DNA from: Scatosoma sp048465415
GTDB taxonomy: Bacteria; Bacillota; Clostridia; Christensenellales; Borkfalkiaceae
DNA: 64,000 bases
Assembly (NCBI GenBank): GCA_048465415.1
Contig: DBFWLO010000022.1
Coordinates: 1-64,000, forward strand
Direction: 5' to 3'
Shown here: positions 15,731 through 24,680 of the stretch, one piece after another
Numbering within the stretch: position 1 is the stretch's first letter
How the letters are laid out: each line of letters opens with the position of its first letter
Position numbers and translations under genes: made by a program
The notes under the pieces: generated by a model
The model's input: only the letters and a program-made list of their open reading frames with translations
What the model was told of the DNA's origin: nothing
The model's database searches: none

Positions 15731-17065
15731 ATGACGCACGTTATGGAAAAATATTTCAACGATATCGTCGATTCCATCTGCAAAACGGTGAAATTCGATT
15801 CCTCCTGGAAGCCCGCGGAAGGCCCCTATCCTTTCGGCAAAGAAACCGCGGACTGCCTCGGCTATTTTCTTTCCCTCGCCGCCGAGCTCGGCTTTGAAAC
15901 GCATAACTACGATAATTATGTAGGTGAAGTCGTCTTCGGCGAGGGCGAAGAACTCGCGATACTCGCGCACCTCGACGTCGTGCCCGCCGGCAGCGGCTGG
16001 CGCTTTCCGCCCTTCGGCGCGGTCATCAACGACGAGCCTTCGGCCGGCGGTATGCCGGGCGTAAAAATCTGGGGGCGGGGGACGATGGACGATAAGGGGC
16101 CCGCCGTGGCGACTCTTTACTGTCTCAAAGCATTGAAGGACGAAGGATTTCAACCCAGACGCAAGATCAAATTCATCGTCGGCTGCAACGAGGAACGCGG
16201 CTGGGCCTGTCTCGATCATTATAATCAGGTCGCGCACATGCCCGACGAGGGATTTTCGCCCGACGCGGACTTTCCCGCTATCTATGCGGAAAAAGGGATT
16301 CTGCATTTCCGTGTCTTCTTTCCCGTCGAAAATCCTCCATTCCTCGCCCTCACCGCGGGCGAGAGTGTGAACATGGTCTGCGACAACGCTTCCGCCGTAT
16401 TGACGGACGCCGCCGCGGCAAAACTCAAAACCTATCTCAATCCGATTGCGGGCACCTCTTTCGAGTTCGACGAACAGCGCAGGACTTTGCAGGTACGCGG
16501 CAAATCCGCGCACGGCTCCACTCCCGAACTGGGCGCCAACGCCCTGGAAGCGCTGTTCGCCTTCTTCGCTTCCTTCGACAGCGACTGCAAAAAAGTTTAT
16601 GATCTGCTCTTTGCGGACAGGGAAGGCTTGAAGACCATGCAGGACGAAACGGGCCTTCTGACTATGTCCCCCGACGTGGCGAGATTCGAAAACGGCAGAC
16701 TCGCCGTCACTACCGATATCCGCTTCCCCGCCACACATAAAAAAGAAGAAATTCTTACCGTACTCGATAAAACCGGCGTCGCTTACGAAGTCGTCAATTA
16801 TCAGGCTCCCCTTTACAACGATCCGAAAGGCCCCCTGATTGCGACGCTCATGAACGTATATAACACGGTCACGGGGAAAAACGAGAAGCCGATCGCCATC
16901 GGCGGCGGCACCTACGCCCGGGCGTTGAAATGCGGCTGCGGATTCGGGCCCGAGCTCGAAGACGAAGAAGCCACGATCCATCAGCCGAACGAATATATCA
17001 CCTTCGACCGTATCCGCCTGATGAGTGAAATTTATTATAACGCGATCAAAGAGCTCACAAAATAA
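15731..17065 (+). CDS. pepV: M20 family dipeptidase, PepV/Sapep type
   Basis: The 444-aa cytoplasmic metallopeptidase has the M20 zinc-site landmarks: AHLDVVPAG (first metal His and catalytic Asp), GRGTMDDKGP (bridging Asp), CNEERGW (general-base Glu and metal Glu) and GGGTYAR near the C terminus. A lid/dimerisation domain is inserted between about 185 and 360. PepV-type enzymes release amino acids from dipeptides, typically with an N-terminal beta-Ala or D-amino acid tolerance. Monocistronic, with its own promoter and a strong terminator. Confidence 0.9.
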   Translation: MTHVMEKYFNDIVDSICKTVKFDSSWKPAEGPYPFGKETADCLGYFLSLAAELGFETHNYDNYVGEVVFGEGEELAILAHLDVVPAGSGWRFPPFGAVINDEPSAGGMPGVKIWGRGTMDDKGPAVATLYCLKALKDEGFQPRRKIKFIVGCNEERGWACLDHYNQVAHMPDEGFSPDADFPAIYAEKGILHFRVFFPVENPPFLALTAGESVNMVCDNASAVLTDAAAAKLKTYLNPIAGTSFEFDEQRRTLQVRGKSAHGSTPELGANALEALFAFFASFDSDCKKVYDLLFADREGLKTMQDETGLLTMSPDVARFENGRLAVTTDIRFPATHKKEEILTVLDKTGVAYEVVNYQAPLYNDPKGPLIATLMNVYNTVTGKNEKPIAIGGGTYARALKCGCGFGPELEDEEATIHQPNEYITFDRIRLMSEIYYNAIKELTK

Positions 17066-17114
17066 TTTTTCACGCACAAACTTATAAAAACGTTCCCGCC
17101 TCTTTTTTCTAAAA

Positions 17115-17156
17115 AATATGTAGCCCGCAGGAAAACCTGCGGGCTACATATTTTAG
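17115..17156 (+). terminator. Strong terminator of the dipeptidase gene
   Basis: The arms TGTAGCCCGCAGG / CCTGCGGGCTACA pair perfectly around AAAA and are followed by TATTTT. The A-rich sequence on the other side may make it work in both directions. Confidence 0.9.
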
Positions 17157-17442
17157 TGAGAGAATATGAAAAAAGTTTTACGTATGGTCAATATAAGTAT
17201 CGAACAATCACGCTGACGGAATATCCCGTGCCTCCCCTTTTCTCGTGTCCTTATAATACACTTGATTTATGATAGTTTTGTGAAATAAAAATGACATTTA
17301 TGTGAAACGTTTATATTTTTTACATATTATGGGCATTTTTCCCTATCATTCGCGAAAATTACCTAAAAAAGTCGCCTTCATTAGGTCAAAAGACCTTTAT
17401 TCTGTCATTTTTCTATATTCAATATATTGAAAAAACGTTTTC
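17157..17442. other. AT-rich intergenic region with one small hairpin
   Basis: No gene or RNA is recognised. AGGTC AAAA GACCT at about 17,382-17,395 could serve as a weak terminator for the flavoprotein gene to the right, which reads leftward. Nothing else stands out. Confidence 0.5.
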
Positions 17443-18993
17443 TTAACGATTGAAAGTATTAAAAATCGACTCGGCGACTCGCAGCCCGTCCGCAGCGGAG
17501 GAAGTGATGCCGCCCGCATATCCCGCGCCTTCGCCGCAAGGGTACAGCCCTTGTACCGAGACCGATTGGAAGTCGTCGTTTCTTTCGATGCGTACGGGAG
17601 AACTGGTCCGGGATTCCACGCCGGTGAGCACCGCGTCGGGACAGGCAAATCCTTTTAAGCGTCTCTCCATATCGGCAATCGCGGCTTTGAGCGTATCGGA
17701 GACGGCTAAGGGAAGCACCTCTCTCAGATTTGCAAAAGAGGTGCCCGCGGCGTAAGTAGGGAGAACGCTTTTAAAGGCGGAACTTTCCCGATCTGCGAGA
17801 AAATCCCCGACGAGCTGGACGGGAGCGGCATAGGAGCCGCCGCCCGCTTTGAAAGCGGCACGCTCCAGACGTCGCTGGAATTCCACGCCCGCCAGGGGCG
17901 ATTCGCCGCCGAAGTCCGCGCCCGTCACCTGTACGACGAGGGCGCTGTTGGCGTTGACGCCGTCGCGGGCATAATTGCTCATGCCGTTGGTCACTACGCC
18001 GCCGGCTTCGCTGGCCGCCGGCATGACGTAACCGCCCGGACACATACAGAAAGTAAACGCCGCACGGTCTAAGGTATGGGAAACGAGCTTATAATCGGCG
18101 GCGGGAAGCCTCGCAAAACTCTTTCCGTACTGCGAAAGACCGATCTCCGTTTGCAGGTGCTCGATTCGTACCCCTACGGCAAAATCCTTGTGCCTCATGG
18201 CAACACCGCGGGAAAGGAGCATTTCAAAAGTATCGCGCGCGCTGTGTCCCACCGCAAGCACTACCGCAGAGCTTTCTATAAACTCGTCCGTTTTACCTTT
18301 GCGGCAAAGCCGTACCGCCGGGATTTTTCCGTCCTTTATGATAACGTCCGTCAATTTCGTATCGAACAGAACCTGTCCGCCGTTATCGAGGATAAAGCGG
18401 CGCATATTGCGCACGACGTTTTTCAGGTTGTCGCTGCCGATATGAGGTTTATTCAGCCAGAGGATCTCCGCGGGCGCGCCGAAGCGGACGAAAGTTTCCA
18501 GAACTTCGCGGTTGAAAGCTCCGTGCGTTTGGGTATTGAGCTTACCGTCCGAAAAAGTGCCGGCGCCGCCTTCGCCAAACTGGACGTTCCCCTCCGGATC
18601 GAGAAGCCGCCGCCGCGCAAAGTCCGAGATCTTTTTTTCCCGTTCCTCCACCGCGGGCCCACGTTCGACGACCACGGGGCAAAGGCCGTGTTCTATAAGT
18701 CGGATCGCGCAAAAGAGCCCCGCCGGACCGCTCCCCGCGATCAGCACCGGCCGCTTCGGTTGTTTATAATCGGGCAGACGGGGTAATTCTGCGGGACGAA
18801 CTTCCTTTTTCCGTGCGGAAAACTCGATCGTATAAATATATTTAATGTTATTCTTATCCCGCGCGTCGAGCGATTTTTTGAGGATGCGAAAATAAGCGGG
18901 CTTGGCGCGCAGCGACTTTTCCGCAACGCGTAAAAGTTCTTTTTCGTTTTGTCCCGGATTCAGTTTTACGTTCGATAAAGTTTTCGTTTCCAT
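17443..18993 (-). CDS. COG2509-type FAD-dependent dehydrogenase (uncharacterised)
   Basis: The 516-aa protein has an N-terminal RNA-binding-like alpha/beta segment of about 80 residues. This is followed by a dinucleotide-binding motif, VLIAGSGPAGLFCAIRLIE, the long conserved stretch EGNVQFGEGGAGTFSDGKL, and a C-terminal second FAD motif (YPCGEGAGYAGGITSSAADG). This arrangement is typical of the COG2509 flavoproteins, which are widespread in Firmicutes and still without a firm substrate. No membrane segment. It lies next to another flavoprotein gene in the same direction but separated by 59 nt. Confidence 0.88.
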   Translation of the reverse strand: METKTLSNVKLNPGQNEKELLRVAEKSLRAKPAYFRILKKSLDARDKNNIKYIYTIEFSARKKEVRPAELPRLPDYKQPKRPVLIAGSGPAGLFCAIRLIEHGLCPVVVERGPAVEEREKKISDFARRRLLDPEGNVQFGEGGAGTFSDGKLNTQTHGAFNREVLETFVRFGAPAEILWLNKPHIGSDNLKNVVRNMRRFILDNGGQVLFDTKLTDVIIKDGKIPAVRLCRKGKTDEFIESSAVVLAVGHSARDTFEMLLSRGVAMRHKDFAVGVRIEHLQTEIGLSQYGKSFARLPAADYKLVSHTLDRAAFTFCMCPGGYVMPAASEAGGVVTNGMSNYARDGVNANSALVVQVTGADFGGESPLAGVEFQRRLERAAFKAGGGSYAAPVQLVGDFLADRESSAFKSVLPTYAAGTSFANLREVLPLAVSDTLKAAIADMERRLKGFACPDAVLTGVESRTSSPVRIERNDDFQSVSVQGLYPCGEGAGYAGGITSSAADGLRVAESIFNTFNR

Positions 18994-19052
18994 ATTTTTT
19001 CCTATGCGGCGTCACTCTTTTAAACTTTTATGCAAGGCACTACTCCGGACAA

Positions 19053-20282
19053 TCAAAGGGCGCTTGGTTTATTGAGCGCGTCCGCGACGATCCTCGCGGA
19101 AGTATAGGCCCATTGCAGATTGTAGCCGCCGCATTCCCCGTCCACGTCGAGAATCTCCCCGGCAAAATACAGGCCTTTCACCAACCGGCTTTGCAGATCA
19201 TTGTCCGTTTCCGAAAGGGGCACGCCGCCTTTTGTCACCTGCGCGTAATCGAAGCCGAGCGAGCCGGTCACAGGCAGTGCGAACTCTTTCAAAACACTGA
19301 CAATGCCCGTTATATTTTGCGTCCCGCATATTCTCATCACTGCCCTGCCCAGCTGATTATTGACGATTCCGCAGAGGAGTTCGCCTTCGGGGAGCATATT
19401 TTCGGATCTGGATTTTTCGGTCAGGACGTCGATGATCTTCCGCGCCGGAACGTCGGGCAAAAATTCCAGCTTCAAAGTAATCTTGCTTTTGTCCAGTTTA
19501 TCGGTCAAAAAAGCGGAAATGCGGAAAACTGCGTCGCCCGAGAGGCCGTAATCTGTAAAAATGACGTCGCCCCGTTCCTCGGCGAGTTTTTCTTTCCCCG
19601 CATACGCGGACACGCGCGCGTCCACGCGTATCCCTTTTAGGCCTCTGATCGGCGCCGTATCCGTTTTCAGTTGTACGAGAGAGGGATAAAGAGGCGTCAA
19701 AGAGTGTCCCAGCGACTTTGCCAAAAGATACGCGCCCCCGTCCGTACCGAAATTTTTCGCGGCCTTTCCTCCCGCGCAGAGCACGACTCGTTCCGCCTCG
19801 AAACATTCCCTCCCCGCCGGCGTTTCCGCTTCGACGCGGAATCCGCGCGGAGTCTTTATCAAAGCGGAAGCCTTTGTGTCCGTACAGATTTCCACGCCTT
19901 TGGCCGCGAGAGAAAAACGCAGAAGATCGGTCACGGAGGAGGCCTGCCGGCCCGCCGGATAAACCCTGCCCCGTTCGTCGGGCAAAAACAGTCCGCCGAG
20001 CGATTCCAAAAAGCGCAGCATGTCCGCTCTGCCGTGGCGGGCGAGCGCGTCGATAAGCCGATCCCGGGCATCTCCGGACACGGAAAAATAATTTTTTTCG
20101 GAAAGAGAGAGATTCGTGACGTTTCCCTGTCCGTTCCCCGTCGCGGAGAGCTTTTTTCCGAGCCGTTCCCCTCGTTCAAAGATCACTGCGCCTCTTGCGT
20201 CTTGAAGCGCCGCCGCGCAAAACATGCCCGAAGCGCCGCCCCCGATAATTGCCGTACGAATGTTTTTCATAATTGTTTTCAT
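19053..20282 (-). CDS. HI0933/BaiN-like flavoprotein oxidoreductase
   Basis: I favour the ATG at 20282 over a TTG at 20309, which has no ribosome binding site. The 409-aa protein starts with IRTAIIGGGASGMFCA and continues with ERLGKKLSATGNGQGNVTN, a signature of the HI0933 family. The C terminus has YFAGEILDVDGECGGYNLQWAYTSA, which closes the FAD site. BaiN of Clostridium, a bile-acid reductase, belongs to this family, but most members have no assigned substrate, so I do not claim that function. Confidence 0.88.
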   Translation of the reverse strand: MKTIMKNIRTAIIGGGASGMFCAAALQDARGAVIFERGERLGKKLSATGNGQGNVTNLSLSEKNYFSVSGDARDRLIDALARHGRADMLRFLESLGGLFLPDERGRVYPAGRQASSVTDLLRFSLAAKGVEICTDTKASALIKTPRGFRVEAETPAGRECFEAERVVLCAGGKAAKNFGTDGGAYLLAKSLGHSLTPLYPSLVQLKTDTAPIRGLKGIRVDARVSAYAGKEKLAEERGDVIFTDYGLSGDAVFRISAFLTDKLDKSKITLKLEFLPDVPARKIIDVLTEKSRSENMLPEGELLCGIVNNQLGRAVMRICGTQNITGIVSVLKEFALPVTGSLGFDYAQVTKGGVPLSETDNDLQSRLVKGLYFAGEILDVDGECGGYNLQWAYTSARIVADALNKPSAL

Positions 20283-20349
20283 TGTAACTCTTTTTCCGCA
20301 TAAAGTCAAATTTATTTTTAAAAGTATTGAATTTTTTTCGATTAGCTAT

Positions 20350-20378
20350 TGACTTTCCCTCCGATTTATATTACAATA
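20350..20378 (+). promoter_or_regulatory. Sigma-A promoter of the DUF1508 protein gene
   Basis: TTGACT (20350-20355), a 17-nt spacer and TACAAT (20373-20378) lie on the plus strand, about 60 nt before the start codon. Confidence 0.75.
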
Positions 20379-20440
20379 TATAAGAAGATATAACATAAAT
20401 ATATAATTATGGAAAAATACGGAATATCGGGAGGCTCTAT

Positions 20441-21868
20441 ATGTTTTTTGAATATTTGAAAGAAAATCCCGTTCTGGCCGCGATCCTTATCGTCTGCGCC
20501 GCCACGATCGCAGTCGTGACGGTTATTTTGCTCGTCAGACGCGCCGGAACAAAGAATACGCCCTCCCCTTCGGAGCCTAAGAGAAGCGATACAATCCGAC
20601 AAGAGCCGGAGTTCTTTGCGGCTCCGCCCTCCGCGCCCTCGGAAAATCCTTCCGAGCAGCAGCCTAAGCCCATCGAAGAGAACCCCGAAAATCTTACGGA
20701 ACGAAAACAGGCGGCCGAGACAGCGACGCCGGAGCAAACAGAAGCGGCAGGAATGCCGGAACAAGAAGAAATCACGCCGGACGAACCGGAAGAGATCATA
20801 AACCCGGAGCCCGCGCCAATCGACGTTACGGAGATAGAAGAGACGGAGACGGAAACGGAAGCGAAAAGCGAAGAACCCGCCGAGGAAGAAACGGCAGCCG
20901 GGAAAACGCCCGGGGAGGACGAAGAGCCGGAAGAAGGAGTCAAGAGGGAAAAAAATAAATTGGAGGAGGGATATATGTACTTAGACGACCTCAAAAACGC
21001 ACCGGTTGAGGAGGAAAACGATTTTTACGACGAGGAGGACGAGGCGGATCAAATCGCCAAATACAGCGGAAAATGGATCATCTGCCGGGTGGTGACGGCA
21101 AATTCCAAATCCGCGGAGGTCATTCGCGCGGGCGAGAGCGATGAGGAGACTTTCTTCTTCGAGCTTCGCGCTTCCAACGGCGAAAAGTTATTGACGAGCG
21201 AAGAATATACGACTTACAACGGCGCGCTCAGCGGTATCGAGACGCATAAAGCGAATATCGCGCGCGGCAATTTCAAGATCGTTCTTTCCAAACAGGGCGA
21301 TTATATGTTCAAACTTTTGAGTGGTAAAAACATGCTCCTTTGCCTGGGCGAACACTACGCTACGAAAGCGCGCTGCGAAAGCGCCATCGAATCCACCAAG
21401 CGTTTTGCCAAGACCGCTATCGTCGACGAAAACGTACAGGACCTCGTCATTACGCCTCCCGGGGAAATCGATGCGGACGAGGCGAACGAAAAACTCCCCG
21501 ACGACGTCAAAGGCAAATGGATCATTCGCGCCCATACGGCGGAAGACGGCGAACAGGTCTTCTACTTTGAATTGTTTGCCTCCAACGGAGAAAAGTTACT
21601 TTCCAGTGAAGAATACTTAACTTATATCGGCGCTATCAACGGGATCGGCACGCATAAGGCGAACATCGCGCGCGGCAATTTCCGTATCTCTTTGGCAAAG
21701 AGCGGAGATTATATCTATAAACTTTTAAACGGCAACGGCCAGCTTCTGTGTTTCGGCGAACATTATAAAACGAGAAAGCGCTGTGAAAACGCCATCGAAT
21801 GGGTGAAAGTGTTCGCCAAGAACTCCCCCATTCTCACCGACGCGGAAATCGTCCATCAAAACGCCTGA
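20441..21868 (+). CDS. Membrane-anchored protein with two YegP-like (DUF1508) domains
   Basis: The 475-aa protein has one N-terminal membrane span (about 10-32). A long disordered linker rich in Glu, Pro and Thr (about 35-200) follows, then two tandem DUF1508/YegP repeats. The repeats share GKWII, the strand FFFELRASNGEKLLTSEEY (second copy FYFELFASNGEKLLSSEEY) and GI-THKANIARGNF, so they arose by duplication. YegP-type domains are usually found as small soluble proteins of unknown function. The membrane tether and acidic stalk set this one apart. Because the N terminus is short and uncharged, I cannot decide the orientation in the membrane. Confidence 0.8.
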   Translation: MFFEYLKENPVLAAILIVCAATIAVVTVILLVRRAGTKNTPSPSEPKRSDTIRQEPEFFAAPPSAPSENPSEQQPKPIEENPENLTERKQAAETATPEQTEAAGMPEQEEITPDEPEEIINPEPAPIDVTEIEETETETEAKSEEPAEEETAAGKTPGEDEEPEEGVKREKNKLEEGYMYLDDLKNAPVEEENDFYDEEDEADQIAKYSGKWIICRVVTANSKSAEVIRAGESDEETFFFELRASNGEKLLTSEEYTTYNGALSGIETHKANIARGNFKIVLSKQGDYMFKLLSGKNMLLCLGEHYATKARCESAIESTKRFAKTAIVDENVQDLVITPPGEIDADEANEKLPDDVKGKWIIRAHTAEDGEQVFYFELFASNGEKLLSSEEYLTYIGAINGIGTHKANIARGNFRISLAKSGDYIYKLLNGNGQLLCFGEHYKTRKRCENAIEWVKVFAKNSPILTDAEIVHQNA

Positions 21869-21892
21869 ATTTATTTTTGTATCTGTAAAAAG

Positions 21893-21937
21893 AAAAACGG
21901 CTCCGATCCTTGCAGCATCAGGAGCTGTTTTTTTATT
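21893..21937. terminator. Terminator between convergent DUF1508 and MATE genes
   Basis: AACGGCTCC / GGAGCTGTT form a stem with a 16-nt loop followed by TTTTTTTATTTTT on the plus strand. The stretch is A-rich on the other side, so it may serve both converging genes. Confidence 0.8.
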
Positions 21938-23390
21938 TTTCGTCATGCGGGCTCTCCGTCGGCAAAGCTTTCGTTTCGCACACGTCAAAACTTTGCTGTT
22001 CCTCGTGTAACCGGCGCAGCTTTTTGAAAAAACTCACCGTGAAGGGGACCGCAAAAATAAAGGCCAGAAAATCGGAAACGGACTGCGCGCTCTGCACGCC
22101 GAGCAAATCGATCATCAACGGCAGGATCAATACGGCGGGGACGTAAAAAAGGCCTTGCCGCGAACAGGACAACAGCGCCGCCAAAGCCTTGTTTCCCACC
22201 ACCTGATAAGTCAGCCCCGCCATAAAGTTGAGCGGCAGCAGCGGCATACAGATACATTGCAGCCGTAAGGCAAGCGTACCGATCTTCATCGATTCCTCCG
22301 CCTCGAGAAACTCGCGCATGATAAAAGGCGCGCAGATCGCGCAGACGACGGCGAACACGCTCATGAGCGCAGTGGAAAAGATCAGCGTGAACAGATAGGC
22401 GCTGTGCACCCGATCGAAACGCTTGGCGCTGTAATTGTAACCCAGTACCGGCTGATATCCCTGTCCGACGCCCAGCGCGATGGAAAAAGCGAACATAAAC
22501 ACTTTTTGTACGACGCCGAGCGCCGCGAACGCGCCGTCGCCGTAAGGCTTTATAGCCCAGTTGAGCAAAACGGTACATAAACTGGCGAGAATCTGACGAC
22601 AAAAGGACGGAAATCCGGTGGCGATGATCTCCCCGTATACCGCGGGGCGCAAAGAAACGCTCTTAAAATGCAAACGGGTAATACTGCGTTTAGAAAGAAA
22701 CATAAAAAGCAGAATGAGAAAACTGACGATCTGGCTGATAAAGGTGGCGATCGCGGCGCCGTCGATCCCCATATCGAAAACAAAGATCAAAAGCGGATCC
22801 AAAGCTACGTTGAGCACCGCGCCCGTCACGAGTCCGATCATGGATAGGAGCGCCTTTCCCTGCGAGCGCAAAAGGTTGTTCATGACGAAAGACATGCACA
22901 TAAAAGGCGCGGCCAGAAGAATATAACGAGAATATTGCCGCGCGTAGGGCAGTACGCCTTCCGTCGAACCCAATATTTTCATAAGCGGCGTCAAAAAAAT
23001 AAGACCGAAGCACAGAATAAGCACCCCGGCCGCGCCGGCTGCAAAAAACGCCGACGAAGAGACCTCGTCGGCTTCCTTTTGCGCGCGTTTACCGAGCAGC
23101 CGCGAAATGATGCTTCCGCCGCCCATACCGAAGGTAAAGCCGATGGCCTGAATCACAGCCATCAGCGACAAAACCACATTGACCGCCCCGGTCACAGTCT
23201 CGCCGAGACTGGATACAAAATAGGTATCCGCGAGGTTATAGAGGGAGGAGACCATCATATTGAGCATCGTCGGAATCCCTAACATGACGACCAGCTTGGG
23301 AATCGGCGTCTGCGTCATTTTAACGAACTGTTTCTGCTCCCGCCGCTCTTCCTGCGCGCGTATTTCTTCCGTATTCTCAGAGTTTCCCAT
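21933..23390 (-). CDS. MATE-family multidrug/cation antiporter
   Basis: The 485-aa integral membrane protein has about twelve predicted spans beginning at TPIPKLVVMLGIPTML. The MATE pattern NLADTYFVSSLGE follows the first span, and pseudo-twofold repeats start near residue 240. Family members export drugs or metabolites using Na+ or H+ gradients; the substrate is not predictable. I start at ATG 23390 (MGNSENTEE), as an acidic N-terminal extension is common in clostridial members. The promoter places transcription start almost exactly at this ATG, suggesting a leaderless message. Confidence 0.9.
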   Translation of the reverse strand: MGNSENTEEIRAQEERREQKQFVKMTQTPIPKLVVMLGIPTMLNMMVSSLYNLADTYFVSSLGETVTGAVNVVLSLMAVIQAIGFTFGMGGGSIISRLLGKRAQKEADEVSSSAFFAAGAAGVLILCFGLIFLTPLMKILGSTEGVLPYARQYSRYILLAAPFMCMSFVMNNLLRSQGKALLSMIGLVTGAVLNVALDPLLIFVFDMGIDGAAIATFISQIVSFLILLFMFLSKRSITRLHFKSVSLRPAVYGEIIATGFPSFCRQILASLCTVLLNWAIKPYGDGAFAALGVVQKVFMFAFSIALGVGQGYQPVLGYNYSAKRFDRVHSAYLFTLIFSTALMSVFAVVCAICAPFIMREFLEAEESMKIGTLALRLQCICMPLLPLNFMAGLTYQVVGNKALAALLSCSRQGLFYVPAVLILPLMIDLLGVQSAQSVSDFLAFIFAVPFTVSFFKKLRRLHEEQQSFDVCETKALPTESPHDEK

Positions 23391-23397
23391 ATTATTT

Positions 23398-23426
23398 ATT
23401 ATACAACTCTTTGCGGGAAAATGCAA
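23398..23426 (-). promoter_or_regulatory. Sigma-A promoter of the MATE gene, start site at the ATG
   Basis: TTGCAT (23421-23426), a 17-nt spacer and TATAAT (23398-23403) are followed by only 7 nt before the ATG at 23390. A normal start site would leave a leader of zero to two nucleotides and no room for a Shine-Dalgarno site. Confidence 0.7.
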
Positions 23427-23513
23427 CCGTGGGAAATACTTTGTCATCAACTTTTTCATTGATTTTTCAAAAACAGAAAGCATACTTTTTTCACTCCCGC
23501 GCAAACTTTAAGT

Positions 23514-24044
23514 ATGAAAAGTTCACATCGTATCTTGCCCGCCTTATGCGCGGCGTCTGTTTGCCTGTTTTTACCGATGACAACAGCCTGCTCGGGCTTC
23601 GGCGAAAAGGAATCTTCTTTCTCGCCGTCCGCTCCCGAAAATTTCCGGGAGGGAGCGCCCGACCTTTTGCCCGACGTACCTCCGGACCTTTATCCCGCAC
23701 CCGGCGAGGAAGGCGTTCCCTATCCCTATTTCCCTCAGCTTACCTCCGATCGGGAACCCGCCGAGCAACAGGAACGCACTCATGCCCCGGAAAAGACGCC
23801 CCGTCCCGTGCGCCCCGCGCACCCGGAGTCCTCCGGCAAAGGCGCGGAAAAAATGCCGTCTCCGCCCGCGCGCCCCAAACGCGGACATCGCGACGCTTAC
23901 CGGAAAGATTCGGATACGGAACAGGGTAATTGTTCCTCCGATTGCTCCCCGGAAAATTGCCCCGAGTGTTCCGACTCCGCCGCGCCGCTGTCCGAACCGC
24001 CCCGCCCGGCGCCCCGATTGACTCCGCGGTTTAAAAAATCTTAA
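23514..24044 (+). CDS. Putative proline-rich lipoprotein
   Basis: I do not recognise the family. The 176-aa product begins with a hydrophobic signal (about 8-25) ending in MTTAC, which could be a lipobox although it departs from the usual [LVI][AST][GA]C. The remainder is low-complexity, rich in Pro, Glu, Ser and Arg, with a cysteine cluster (CSSDCSPENCPEC) around residues 143-155. If real, it is a surface-tethered, disordered protein. No clear ribosome binding site is present, so the call is tentative. Confidence 0.4.
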   Translation: MKSSHRILPALCAASVCLFLPMTTACSGFGEKESSFSPSAPENFREGAPDLLPDVPPDLYPAPGEEGVPYPYFPQLTSDREPAEQQERTHAPEKTPRPVRPAHPESSGKGAEKMPSPPARPKRGHRDAYRKDSDTEQGNCSSDCSPENCPECSDSAAPLSEPPRPAPRLTPRFKKS

Positions 24045-24097
24045 AGCGGAATTGAATCTGATTTTAAAAGCGCTTTTTGGGAACCGTGGATTTTTAT

Positions 24098-24126
24098 TTG
24101 ATTTTTCAAGAACGCTATGGTATAAT
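24098..24126 (+). promoter_or_regulatory. Sigma-A promoter of the PH-domain gene, start site at the ATG
   Basis: TTGATT (24098-24103), a 17-nt spacer and TATAAT (24121-24126) lie 6 nt upstream of the ATG at 24133. As with the MATE gene, the predicted message is leaderless. Confidence 0.75.
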
Positions 24127-24132
24127 ACAAGC

Positions 24133-24636
24133 ATGAAAAAGAAATCCTCTTCGGGCCAAGCGAAATATTTTCGTTTTCAATTCACGACTACCATACGGCT
24201 TCTCAGCGTCGCCGCATTAATTTTGTGCGCGCTGGGAATCGGGCTTTCCGTTTACCGTATTTTTGACAACGGCGGACTGCGCGCTTTTAACGACTGGCTG
24301 AAATATCCCTTTTTCATTCTCGTATGCGTTTTGGGGATTATCGTTCTCGCGGCGCTGTTGATTAAATCGCAGTACGTCGTCGACGACAAAAATCTGACGA
24401 CACAGTTCGGTATCATCAAAAGCAAATGCGCGATCAAGGACATCACTTCCGTGATTCTTGACCGCGACACCAGCAAACTTACGATTTACATGGGTGAAAA
24501 CTTCTCCGTCCTCTCCGTCCGGCCCTCCTGGAACGAAGACTTCGTCCGGGCTCTTTTAAAAGTCAATCCCGACATCGAATACAGCTATACCGTCAAGGAA
24601 AATAAACCCGACGACGAGGATAAAAAGAAATCGTAA
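24133..24636 (+). CDS. Bacterial PH-domain membrane protein
   Basis: The 167-aa protein has a Lys/Ser-rich cytoplasmic N terminus and two membrane spans (about 25-45 and 62-82). These are followed by a bacterial pleckstrin-homology-like domain with YVVDDKNLTTQFGIIKSKCAIKDITSV, the usual start of bPH domains. A charged C-terminal tail ends in Lys/Asp residues. The function of such proteins is unknown; roles in the envelope have been proposed for relatives. The start at 24133 follows from the promoter position, since the in-frame upstream region lies before the -10 element. Confidence 0.78.
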   Translation: MKKKSSSGQAKYFRFQFTTTIRLLSVAALILCALGIGLSVYRIFDNGGLRAFNDWLKYPFFILVCVLGIIVLAALLIKSQYVVDDKNLTTQFGIIKSKCAIKDITSVILDRDTSKLTIYMGENFSVLSVRPSWNEDFVRALLKVNPDIEYSYTVKENKPDDEDKKKS

Positions 24637-24646
24637 AAACTTTTCC

Positions 24647-24680
24647 GCCGCGCCTGTTTCGCAGGCGCGTTTTTTATTTT
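24647..24680 (+). terminator. Terminator of the PH-domain gene
   Basis: CGCGCCTG / CAGGCGCG form a stem with a 5-nt loop followed by TTTTTTATTTT. Confidence 0.9.

Noticed and set aside
15674..17077. Minus-strand frame of over 460 codons opposite the dipeptidase
   Set aside because: Antisense shadow; the plus-strand frame carries all M20 motifs and has promoter and terminator.
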